DNA of 64,000 nucleotides from Siphonodentalium dalli. Lineage: Eukaryota > Mollusca > Scaphopoda > Gadilida > Siphonodentaliidae. The position numbers and the translations under genes were made by a program. The DNA lies in the NCBI GenBank assembly GCA_032622095.1, contig CP136065.1, positions 109,409,195-109,473,194 of the forward strand. The letters run 5' to 3'. Shown in pieces: positions 1 through 11,423 of this stretch; position 1 is the stretch's first letter, and the number at the start of each line of letters is the position of its first letter. The notes beneath the pieces are model-generated. The model saw only the letters and a program-made list of their open reading frames with translations, was not told where the DNA came from and ran no database searches.

Positions 1-164
1 TCAAAATTACAAAGGCAAAAAAAACAAACAAACAAACCTGAACAAAGAGGAATTTAAATTATTTTTTGTTTTTTTTACATATTATTTTTTTTCTTTTAAA
101 AAAAATGGTGTTTGCCCACCGGTTTGCCTTTAATTTCTGCATTTGTTCGATACAATATAATAAT

Positions 165-297
165 TAGAGCATGACTTGTCGTGAAATACGCCGATATAGT
201 GCATAGTGCGGTTGTGTAGTTCACTCCGCTTCGCGTCGTGAACTACACAACCTCACTATGCACTATATCGGCGTATTTCACTCCAAGCCATGCTCTA
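165..297. repeat. Long hairpin with 60-bp arms, conserved-loop type
   Basis: Arms 165-224 and 238-297 match at more than 90 percent; the loop is 225-237. The loop region contains the same 17-mer, on the other strand, as the hairpin at 59.83 kb. Confidence 0.9.
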
Positions 298-640
298 TTT
301 ATTAAATATGGCACAGTATATACCTATCATTATAGGTGGACTTCGCTGCAATCGACTTCGTCAAGTTATGTATCGAAAGAAAGGGAATTTTATGGCCTAT
401 ACGATACACTGGGGGAATTTATATAACCCTGTATATTATAGCCAAATTCCTGATGTATTTATTTTCTCAATTTATTTGTAATGCTTCTATATGCTCTTCG
501 TTATATGGAGGAATAAAGATATCTATGGTATATGACATATATAGACAACATAATTATAACATGTAATACACTATAAATAAAAGAGGTGTGTATACTAATG
601 TAGAGATTCTTGTTTCGCCTGGGCGCCGGCGGTTTTATTT
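298..640. other. No gene seen
   Basis: AT-rich sequence; three short overlapping frames (60-76 codons) without coding character. Confidence 0.6.
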
Positions 641-2391
641 ATAGAAATCATCAGGGGGGGGGGTCGGAAAAAATTTCCAGGCACGTATGGTGGGGTGGGT
701 GGGTGTCTCTCGGGTCCGAAAAGCAGTTTTTTCCATGTGCCAAAAAAAAATTCCATTTCTGCTATTGAGTCTTATTTTGATGCGTTTTGAACAGAAACAG
801 GTCATATATAGTTAATAGCAATGCTATACTATATATAGAGGTTATCAGAAGTTGGATCAGTTGCACAATGGCCAACAATAACCCAAATTCAACTTGATAG
901 AACAAGAAACTGCGCTATTGGAAAAATAAAATTTAATCAGGATTCCATCTACTGATACAACAAAATAAGAATAACTATGCAGAACTCAGCTGAAAATAAG
1001 CAATAAAATGAAAGCACACTTGACCATATGTGACATGGAAATAAAGATATAATAAATAATGGAATAAAATAGACTTTTGACAACGTAAGACATAAAATCT
1101 TAACATATAAATTGAAGGCCAGCCGGGCCAGCTTGAATAATTTCAAATTGTTTTCCAAGTCAATGTGGTTCAGCTTGTAATGTTAATCACAGTAACAAAG
1201 ATTTTATCGTCACTGATATCGTGAGCAAAAAAGAAGTGAGATTGGGCTATCCATCCATATGTTATTCCCAATTATTACGAAGCCTATTACTTCAAGCAGT
1301 GGCTACCAGCCTGCCATTACAAGCTATAACATGTTTCCTCAGTTCTGGTTTCTGAGATGCCCCAAGAAGAGTCATGCGGGTATATCATGGTTATGTTTGG
1401 TATTAGCATTATTCTTCAAACTGGGATGAACTGGGATGAACAGTTGTATTTCCACATGTTTTGATAAACAATTTAGTTCAAGCAATATATCACATAGCAA
1501 ATATCAAAATATCAAATAATCTGAAATGTGTTGTACCATGTAGTCTGTAGAATACTCAAATGTGATTATGTGACTAGATCATGTGACTATATGTTATGAA
1601 AATGAATGTTAATAAAAACTTTGGCACTCTGCCTATCCCTAGAAATGTGATTATGTTGACACATTTCTTGATTAATGACACTTATATGATAAATTCAAAT
1701 AGTAACGTTATCTTCATTATGCACTGTTCTATTAAAATCTCGCGCAATAAACTATTTAGGGGGTGGGTGTCCAAAACTGACCGGAAAAAAAACAGAGTGC
1801 ACCAACAAGCAATTTTTTCCGCAACTAAAAAAAATAATTCCTGCTTGTTTTTTAGTGTTTTGGCAATGAGTTGGGCTTCAAAACCACTTTGAATGAGAGA
1901 AATAATGTAATTCTAACTGGTAAACTGACTGCATGCAGTTATCGTGTTGTATTTTGTTGCAAATTTTGAAATCCAAGATGGCTGCTGACAGCCATGTTTT
2001 TTTGGCCGAATGACCTCAAAATGACTCATTCCTATTTACATGTCCATGTTAACATCCATGATAAATAGTATGCACAGAAATTCATATACAGCTGTTTACA
2101 GTGAATTTCCCCCCCCGCAAATCTCTGTTTTAGTGTTAAAAGGGGTGTCAAAAAATGGTCGGAAAAAAACTGCCGAAAACGGAAAAAAATTTGGCGGTGG
2201 GGGTGGGTGGGTACAAAAAATGATCGAAAGGGAAAAAATGCCATATACGTGCCTGAATTTTTTTTCCGACCCCCCCCCCTCCCCTGGAAACGGAAGAAAT
2301 TGGGTGGGTGGGTGGTCCGAGGCCGGAAAAAATTAAAATGATCATACGTGCCTGGAAATCTTTTCCGACCCACCCCCCCCTGTAGAAATGG
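641..2391. repeat. G-rich inverted-repeat element
   Basis: About 50 bp at 641-690 (G run, then tcggaaaaaatttccaggca) recurs in inverse at 2343-2391, and a third diverged copy lies at 2246-2290. Similar tttttccg/gggtgggtggg blocks are at 1760-1830 and 2150-2215. Open frames here come from the G/C runs. No gene between. Confidence 0.55.
1968..2068 (-). repeat. Fragment of pearl-like family A
   Basis: The stretch gaaatccaagatggctgctg to catgttaacatccatgat is the reverse complement of one unit of the arrays at 50.4 and 55.1 kb. Confidence 0.6.
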
Positions 2392-3169
2392 GAATTTTTG
2401 GGACGGATTTTAAAGTCGAACTGCGACCCGGAGTCCGAGTCCGGTAAAAGATGTAGTTGGGAATTTCAATTTCGTTTATTGTCCTTTACAGTATTATGTC
2501 AATAATGTTGATTTTTGTTTTTTTGACAAGCTATATGTCAATTACAAATAAAAGAAATGCAAAAGATAATTTGTAAGTCTTATATTTCAACTTCTATAGA
2601 CATGTTTCGTTCTGCAACCCACTGGGGGTTTTGGTCGGAGTCGGCCGCCGGTTCGTTAATTAGGTGCTGATTGTTATTGTTAATTTAACGGAATTCAGAC
2701 TTGGTCGTTCGCGAAACCAATATATTTTATATTCTATAATTACAATCATGGGTATATAATATATATGATCTTGAGCGCGTTACCATTTCTGACATAGGTT
2801 TTCTTGTAATTAATGGTATATCTGATATTTGTCCACATGCAGGCCATATGTAAACACTCTAATAGAACAACACTTACCTGTTGATTAAGGTTTACTCCAA
2901 GGCGTATAAATTTCAGCTCAGCTCCACTTTAGCTATAACTTATATGCACAGCACTTTGAAGCACTTTGTGAATCGCACGAAGAATATTTAAAACCTTAAA
3001 TTTATACATGTATAATTCAAGATCGAGTTCGCTGTGATTGCCGTTTCCGTATTTAGCGAACTGTTATCTTCTGTGGATTCAGCCATTATGATGAGGATAC
3101 ATTATTCGTACTTTTAAGTATATGACGTAGTCCTCAGTCGATTGCCCCCCGTATGTGTTTATCATTCCC
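2392..3169. other. No gene seen
   Basis: Unique-looking AT-rich DNA; I found neither open frame nor repeat. Confidence 0.6.
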
Positions 3170-3425
3170 TGCTGAGAATGTGACTACAGCAGACTATAAG
3201 CAGTCTCAGGCGCATCACGCCAAACCGTTTGAACTGACGGAGACGTATGATTTGTTTATTGCGTCATCAATCATAACCTATTAGATATCCATGTTTTACC
3301 GCGGCCCTGTTTACATAGAGCCACCCTTTGCTTATCTAATTAATTTGATTAGGGAAAGTAGTCTTTATCTCAGGAACAATAGGAACCTCTCATCGGAATG
3401 CATTAGCCACACGCCATGATGTTTT
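3170..3425 (+). repeat. Direct repeat, copy 1
   Basis: ctgagaatgtgac to about ccacacgccatgatg is related to 7905-8157 in the same orientation (shared gatttgtttattgcgtcatc and gttagatatcca). Each copy is followed within 300 bp by a TTAA MITE. Confidence 0.75.
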
Positions 3426-3562
3426 TGTTTGATCTGGACAAGAATTGATTTTTGGATGTTTGAACATATTCTTTTGTGACCCAAAATATACAGTATATAT
3501 ATTACACATAGTATTAGTATTATATAAACGTCAGAACGTACAGATAGGTATAACTACGTGTG

Positions 3563-4054
3563 GGTACAAAGGGCTTCTGATGGGGTAGCTCGCAAATTAC
3601 TATTTCCTTGGCTTCGGGGGGGGGGGTAAAACATATTTGATTCGAGTCGAGGAACCCACCCATCAAAGCTCAGAGTGATCAGATATCGATGTTTGAAATC
3701 TATTATTTTTCACCACTGATAATTTTAAATGGCCCAGTAAACAGTCGACGAGAATACCAATTCGGTCTCGGACCAAATTGCGGATGAAGATTGATAACTC
3801 TAAAATCAAGTGGCTTTTTTGTGTCAGATATTTGACAAACCTGCAAAATTTCCTTGAACAAAATATTGATAAATAACAGGCTTTGCAGGGCTTTGGGCAA
3901 TTTTATACTATATATAGTCGATTGTAGTTAGCATTATTTTTGGGCAATTACTCGATTCTGATAACTGAATCAGCATTTCAAAAAAAATTGTTGTTGTTGT
4001 TGTTGTTGTTGTTGGAATCTGATGATATGGGGACCATCGGATTGAGTACCTTAA
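3563..4054. mobile_element. TTAA MITE, copy 1 (diverged left end)
   Basis: The right end atcggattgagtaccttaaa and the inner blocks tttgattcgagtcgaggaac and cttcggggg match the copies at 8.4, 10.6, 21.4 and 42.1 kb. The left terminal repeat is decayed. It includes a (gtt)n run at about 3990-4013. Confidence 0.65.
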
Positions 4055-5159
4055 ATTCGCAATTACTCAGGAAGTTTATGAGGCATTAAGTCGTGCGATA
4101 TGTCATTTTATTGATAATTGAGTGCTCCTTATTTATAAATATCATATATTCAAAATGGCGCCGGAAGTTGAAAATATGACGCCTTTTCACTAATATAGTC
4201 TAGATCAGTTTCTGGAACTGGTTGAGAATTGCGACTAAATTTTTAATTGTTATATTAATATAACTGATGATTGGGGCAATGAAATTAGAAATTCTTGGGG
4301 TCCAGTAGCCTCTTACGATTCCTCAAAAAATAGATTTTTACAGAACGCGGTATAAAATTTAACAAAAATTGGGGTTCTAGTCATTGAAACAGGGAATGGT
4401 CAGAACTGTGTTATGTAAGTGAGGCATACCATTACACATGAATATTCCAAACTGAACGAAAATTGTTACATTGGCTCATAATGGCCGTCAAAGTGGCCGC
4501 CAAAATATGAAAAATTGTAGATATTGCCCAATAGGTTACAAGTTGTGGTTGATGAATAAAATGGGTTACTCTGCCTTATATCCATTGCCAACTAACATGT
4601 CTGTTTCACCTTTGGTTACTTGTTAGTAATGTAACCGCTGACATTACCAGACATATTGGATTTTACTCTCACACACTTGACATGAATATCGGCAAAAATT
4701 AACTGTTCAGGCTTAGACCATTTTTTTAATGTAAAATGTAATTAACTTTGGTATGAAAGGTGTTGATTGTTTTGATCCAATTTAAATGTGTCACACTAAG
4801 GTTTTATAGCCAAATTACTCAAGAAGGCTTCCAAAATGCAAACCAACTTGGATAAACAGTTGATTTTTCACATATATCCGGAACATTTTTCTCTGAGGCT
4901 CCGAAAAGTTAGCAAATTGTGACTCACTTGGTTATTGTGCAAGTTAAGTAATCAATTGACAACTAAATATTATATCTGGTTGTCCCAGTTCCTTATGGGG
5001 CATGACAAATTCATTTTAACGTTGCATTATGGAATTTTGCCGAAAACCTCTTTTGGGATTCTGGCCATATTTTTGAAAGGGAACGGGCAGAGTTTTGAAA
5101 CGGAACTGAGATTAACCATAATAAGTGGCTATTCTGGACCATTAAGATCAAAACTGATC
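4055..5159. other. No gene seen
   Basis: Contains the phrases aatggccgtcaaagtggccg and aaaatggcgccgg that recall dispersed repeats elsewhere, but no complete element. The frame 4935-5213 runs into the minisatellite. Confidence 0.55.
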
Positions 5160-7035
5160 AACTTGATACAAGCTGGCAGCCATGTAGTTACTGTATGGTC
5201 ATATGTGAGGTGAATATGTATACATGGGGTTATTTTATGGTCATGAATGATGTGAATAGGTATACAAAGATTGACTATATGATCATGAGTGGGGTGTCCA
5301 TTGTGAGATATATAGTTATACAAGTAGTGGATATATGGTCATGTGTGATGTGAATATGTATACATGGAGTAAATGTGTGGTTGTATGGTTATGTGTGGAA
5401 GTATGGGTATACACGATGTGGTTTTATGGACATTGATTTGGTGTATGGATATAACGAGAGTAGCTACATCGCCATATATGTGCTGTTATGTATATATGGA
5501 GTGACTGTATGGTCGTGGGTGGGATGTACAGGTGTACCTTGGGTGGCTGTATTGTCTTAGGTGGGTGCACATGTATACATGTGTTGTATGTACGATAACG
5601 TGTGGTGTATATGGATAAATATGGAGTGGTTGAATGGCTATGTGTGTAAGTGTACATAGAATGACAGCAATGGCCATGGTTTAGGCGTATATTCATTCCT
5701 GGGGTATAGCTGGCTGGTCGTTGGAAAGCGCGTGGGTATACAGGGAGTGCCCTTGTGGTTATGTGTGGGATGTATATTTATATATGTCGTGGATGTATAT
5801 TGCCATTGGTGGATGTATAGCACCATAGGTATACAGGGAGTAGCTGCATGATCAAGGATATCGTGTGTGAGTATAAAGGGAGTGGCTGAATTGTCATCTA
5901 TGGGGTGTGCATGCAAGTCTGGAAGGTATGATTGGCCGTGTTTGCCGGGTATTGGTACACTTGGAAGGGCTGTATGGTCATTGTTGATGTGTATATGTAC
6001 ACATGGAGTGACCCTATGGTCATGGTGGGGTGTATATGTATATACCGAGTGGCTATATAGCCATGGGTATGGCAAATATGTATACATGGAGTGACTGTAT
6101 GGCAAATGGTGAGGTGGTTAGGTATACAAGGAGTGACTTTATGGTCATTAATGTGGAAATATGTACACGGGGAGTGACTATATGGTCATGCTAGGTGTAG
6201 AATTATACATGGTGTGCATGTATGGTGATTTATAACTGTATGGTCATGTGTGATGTGCGCGGGTATACACATTGTATTACAGAAGTGTGGCTGTCTATAA
6301 TCATGGGTGAAGGGTGTGTATAAAATGTGTCGCTATATGACCATGGTGAGGTGCATGTGTTTACCTGGAGTGGCTATATGGTCATGGGTGGGGCGTATAT
6401 GTATATCTTGAGTAGCTATTTCGCAATGGGTGCACATGTGGTAAATATATACACATGGAGTGACCGTTTGGCCAATGGTGAGGTGAATAGGTATACAAGT
6501 ACTGACTGAATGATCATGAATGTGGTGAATTGGTATACATGGAGTGACTATATGGCCATGGGTCAGGCGTAGGAGTTTATCTGGTGTGCCTGTATGCATG
6601 TATATGTGGGGTGTGCGTGTATACACACGTGTGGCTGTATTGTTATATGACCATTGGTGATGTGCATATGTATACATGGGTTGACTCTATGGCCATGGGT
6701 GGGGTGTATATTTATATATTGAGTGACTGTTTGGCCATGGGTGTGGGAAATATGTATACAGGGAGTGACGGTATGGACAATGGTGAGGTCAATAGATCTG
6801 CAATGATATACAGAGAGACACGATATGGTCATGGGTCAGGTGCAGGATGTATACCCTCTGTGCCTGCATTGTTACTGATTGATGTATGGACATGTGTGGT
6901 ATATATGGGTATACACAAGTATGGTTGTGCGGTCATGTGTGAGGTTACGCGAATAAAACGAGCAACTATATTGCCATGTGTATATGGGGTGACTGTATAT
7001 GGTTCTGGGTGAGTTGTACATGTGTACCTTGGGTG
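5160..7035 (+). repeat. Minisatellite, 41-42 bp period, about 45 copies
   Basis: Variants of tatacatggagtgactgtat plus ggtcatgggtgaggtgtat follow each other, for example at about 6001, 6043, 6084 and 6126. Copies are diverged and of uneven length. Both strands show His/Thr/Tyr-rich open frames that change phase with the unit length, so they are not taken as genes. Confidence 0.92.
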
Positions 7036-7904
7036 GATAACGCTTTCCACAATAACTCAAGGATACATTAATCGATAGGGAGAGTTATCCATCTTGGTGG
7101 CGTTTATGCACAATGGAGGAAGTGGTAAGCGATTTTCCTGACAATAATAGATGATAAATTTTGATTCTAATGGGCTAGAGTAGCCACATATTATGGTCCC
7201 TCTTTAATATCTATCAAAACAATGAACACTTTTCTTACCAAAGATAGTACATGAAATAAAATGGTTCAAACCTGAAAAGAGAAAAATTCAATATTTCTGG
7301 TAATGACTCGGGTACAATAGTTACAATTTTCCATATTTTGTCGGCCATTTTGGTGGGCATTTTGAGCCAAAGTGAAAAAAAAAATTCCTATGTGTTCATT
7401 GATGTGTTGGAATATTCATGGGTTATGGTATACTTCACTTACTTTGCACAGTTCCTTCAACATGATAATAAAAAATCATATCGTCGGTGTCACTTTAAGA
7501 AAAATATCGAGCCAGGTGCCAATGTAACGTTATCGACGCGGACATTTATCATATACCATTCGAATGAAACTGAGTCTTAAAAGACACGTATAGGTTTAGT
7601 ATTAATTTTGAGAGAAATATTTTCCCTGCCCTCAAATGCGGATTTTATCGATAAAAATCACAGTAGTTTATTGAAAATCGCTATAAAAAGAAAAATCCCC
7701 AACGCCCGAGTGACAAACAAACAGAAACTGTGTGAAATACATCAGTCTATCGGAAAGCAGTCGGTAAAAATCATCATATATAGGGGAGGGTGGATATGCA
7801 TATGGTAGCTCGCGGTCTATATCGGCATGTCTCTGAACTTACTATTTGGTCATGAGACCAGCGTGGCAGCGGATTTCCTCATGTGGTTTTTAGGCAGTTC
7901 GCGA
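7036..7904. other. No gene seen
   Basis: AT-rich; two frames of 66-80 codons without recognisable features. Confidence 0.55.
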
Positions 7905-8157
7905 TATATACCTGCTGAGAATAAAACTGAGGCGGCGCATCCAAAACCTTTTGATTTGATGGAGACATATGATTTGTTTATTGCGTCATCAATTATAACC
8001 TGTTAGATATCCACTCTGTTTCTGGAGCCTCTCTCCGCTTCTTTAATTAGTTTGATTAAGGGTCAATAGGGGGTGTGCAATTGTCTTGCTCAAGAATAAC
8101 AGAATTAGCCTCTGACAATTCTCATCGGACTTTATTAGTCGCGCGCCAGGATATTCT
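7905..8157 (+). repeat. Direct repeat, copy 2
   Basis: Diverged copy of 3170-3425, 4.74 kb away; the origin of the pair is unknown. Confidence 0.75.
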
Positions 8158-8353
8158 TGACATTTGGTTGGAAACATGCATGCATGATTATGGCCCTGGT
8201 GCATATCAAACATCAGCAGATTTTGGAAGTAAGAGGATCAAATTTTCCACCTGATTTCTATGACTCCATCAGCTTAGAGTCCAGAAAACGCACATATTGG
8301 ATCTGGATCTAGCTATAATGCTATTTGCTGGTATGCATTTGCCACACCGAACA

Positions 8354-8356
<3 letters not shown>

Positions 8357-8418
<62 letters not shown>
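8357..8418. repeat. (TA)n microsatellite
   Basis: About 31 TA units directly before a TTAA MITE. Confidence 0.97.
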
Positions 8419-8423
<5 letters not shown>

Positions 8424-8426
8424 AGC

Positions 8427-8760
8427 TTAAAGGTACTCAATCCGATCAGAGGGTCCAAATTGCGGGTGTAAGATGTATAACTCTAACATCAAGTGGTTAG
8501 TTATTAACAATAATAACCACGAGCTTTTAGAGCTCCATGAATTCAGAGTTATCCATCTTACACCCGCAATTTGTCTGTTTGACAACGAGGCAGACTAAAT
8601 TAGTGTCCCAGATCTCGAGAAATTAACGAATTTCAAAAATCGATATCTGATCACTCTGAGCTTTTATGTGTGGATTCTTCGACTCGAATCAAATATGTTT
8701 TACCCCCGAAGCCAAAGAAATAGTAAAATATAACCCTTTGATCGGATTGAGTACATTTAA
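8427..8760. mobile_element. TTAA MITE, copy 2
   Basis: Bounded by TTAA; left end aaaggtactcaatccgatca and right end tgatcggattgagtac are inverted. The internal arms also fold: tgcgggtgtaagatg pairs with catcttacacccgca. TTAA target sites suggest a piggyBac-type element. No coding frame. Confidence 0.8.
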
Positions 8761-9180
8761 TGTGTCACGCCTGCACGGAGCAGGGTGCTCTGTGTGGTTT
8801 TCCAGTAAATGAGCAAAACCGTGTCCCGCGAACTTAGTTCTTCATATAAACTGCACCAGCTGTCCTATAGCCAGGAGATGTGTATCTTCTTTTAGCTGAT
8901 GTTACGAGCATTAGTTAGGGATAAGACGGGTTTGTTATCGAAGTACCAACATTTATTTTTTCAATGACTGAACTCGGCTATATATCAAGAAATAGCATGT
9001 CACAACCAAGATCCATAAATATTCCCCTAATTCCCCTGATCGCCGGCGAACTTGTTTCCTCCATATATATCCACATCCAGGCGTAGAATTTTTCACAGAA
9101 TGATATAAAAATTGAATTTTGTGACGAAAATTAACATAATATTAGTAAAAAGCTCCAAAAAACCTGACCCGTTCTCAAGA
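8761..9180. other. No gene seen
   Basis: No feature recognised before the 17-bp motif cluster. Confidence 0.55.
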
Positions 9181-10378
9181 ATCATTACCCAAACGCATGT
9201 TAAAGACGGATTGTACTTTCACAAAATACTAAATTTGCATTTCTTTAGAGCTGCATAGTGAGGCGTGTGTTATGTTTTGTCGAAAAAATATAACCGAGTG
9301 TCATATCGTCGTGCAATTTTCTATCTTTCCGATTTTGAGAGTCGAAATCGTAGGTTTATTCGGCGTCATTACCCAAACGCATACAATTTGAATTTTAAAT
9401 AAACCCAATTAAGGTGAAGGACCGAGTGTTTTTTTTAACACACGTAGTGTCGATGCGCACATAAACTAGTTGTTTTAAGTGGGTGGAAGATATTTGAAAT
9501 ATTAGCGCATGACAAAGTGAAAATCGTCATTACCCAAACGCGTCATTACGCAATTACGCTATTTAGCGTTTGGGTAATGACGCAGCTTTTATATTGAAAG
9601 CAGATAATTCTAATTTTATATGCTGGAGGTGAATGATAAAACTGTGTTTGGACGCACATAAGGTGAATGTGTTCATAAATTAGTTTATTCCATGGTTGGG
9701 GATATATTCGAAATATACTGCCACGGCAAACTGAAAATAGTCATTACACAAACGCGTCATTACCACAACGCGCCATTGCAGAATCGCTGAACGCGTTTGG
9801 GTAATGACGTTTGGGTATAATGACGATTTTTATTTTCACTATATCGTTATATATACGCAGTTTAACATACAAGTGGATATACAATTCGAATATTTACGCC
9901 AATACGATTGTTTTACCTGGAATTCGTTGAATCCATGTTGCAAACAAGACCGACCAGCGCCATTATACAAACGATGCGTCATTACCCAAACAAAATCGTC
10001 ATTACCCATGCAGACGCAAAAATCATCGGTTTGCAGAATTTTTATTAAAAGACTCAAAGTTTTACGATTACACCGTCGATATACAGTAAATAAGTAAATT
10101 TGTCATGCGGCTGCGCACCGAAGTTGCTCATCATTTTTGCTTATCCGCGAAATATCAGGAATAACTATCACTAATTTATATATAAATAGGGCCCAATGTC
10201 TTTGTTAAATATGCGAAATGACACCATATACACCAAGAAGTTATTTGAAACGAGCTATTTTGTCAAATAGTATCAAAAATATGGAATAAAATAGCATATA
10301 TAGTTTGGTCTCTATTTGACCGATTTCTCGAATAAGGCGCATTTATAATAATGCTAAAGGGCGTTTGGGTAATGACGA
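9181..10378. repeat. Cluster of a 17-bp motif in both orientations
   Basis: gcgtttgggtaatgacg or close variants occur near 9181, 9363, 9525, 9541, 9567, 9737, 9793, 9809, 9976, 9997 and 10361. The DNA between them is unrelated and AT-rich. The plus-strand frame 9804-10097 overlaps several motif copies and is not taken as a gene. Perhaps subterminal binding sites of an unrecognised transposon. Confidence 0.85.
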
Positions 10379-10620
10379 TATAAGCAATTGTAATGTGAAA
10401 ATGTTCTTATTACGCTCTAAAGTACACATAAGTGGTGCATAGTTTTTATCTGACATACATTTATCTACTTAATTACTCAGGCCATCTGCTCCTTTCACTC
10501 TTTTAGCCTCGGAAGTATGGTTGCGATTTCGTGAAATTTTCCATCTCAAAACACCATCCTTCCCGAAACAACTGTTTTCTAGACCAAATGTGTCGGTTTT
10601 GGGATTTTTGTATCCACAGT

Positions 10621-11107
10621 TTAAAGGTACTCAATCCGATAAAACTCCTCTCAATTACTATTTCAATGGCTTCGGGGGTCAAAAATATTTGATTCGAGTC
10701 GAGGAAGTCACACATCAAAGCTCAGATTTGTTAGATATCGATTTTAGAAATCTATTATTTTTCATTATCGGACATTCTTTCTGGCCCAGAAGACAGTCAA
10801 AATTTCGTTATTATTACCACTTGATTATAGAGTTATCCATCCTTGTCTGTTTGAATAGAGTTTTGGCTTAAAATCTCGAGCAGGTTACCAAATTGACGGC
10901 AGTTATTAGTACTCATCTCGAGCAATTAACAAATTTCAAAAATCAATATCTAATAACTCTGAGCTTTGTATGATGGGTTCCTCGACTCGAATCAAATATT
11001 TTTTACCCCCAAAGCCAAAGAAATAGTAATATAGGACCCTCTGATCGGATTGTTGTTGTTGGAATCTGTTGAGATGGGGACTCTCTTTACGGATTGAGTA
11101 CCTTTAA
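10621..11107. mobile_element. TTAA MITE, copy 3
   Basis: TTAA at both ends, terminal repeat aaggtactcaatccg. The arms repeat the block caaatatttttgaccc / cgactcgaatcaaat in inverse. Near-identical over most of its length to 21355-21842 read on the other strand. Confidence 0.85.
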
Positions 11108-11423
11108 GCAAGGCTCTTTCAGATAAAATTAAAATCACCACGACAATGGTACTCTAATAATAGACTTTGCAGTAGGCCTACAGTCCAGATGAAACTTAAG
11201 CACAAAAAAACAAAACACGTCGGTACCTCAACAAAACAACATGTTGACAGTTTATTAGACGGGATAAGTTGACAGTGCATAACATAACATAACATAACAT
11301 TTTTTATTGACATAATACACCCACGCGGGGCAGTTGTCATAATACAGATAATTTAAACACAAGTCAAGACAATTTCATATAAAATATATATATAACATGT
11401 ATTTGTAACTCAACACTATATTC

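Noticed and set aside
5424-7060. Several His/Thr/Tyr-rich open frames of 60-155 codons on both strands
   Set aside because: They follow the 41-42 bp minisatellite and jump frame with unit length; no start context or non-repeat part.
9804-10097. 97-codon plus-strand frame
   Set aside because: Made up of copies of the 17-bp motif and AT-rich spacer; a minus-strand frame overlaps it.
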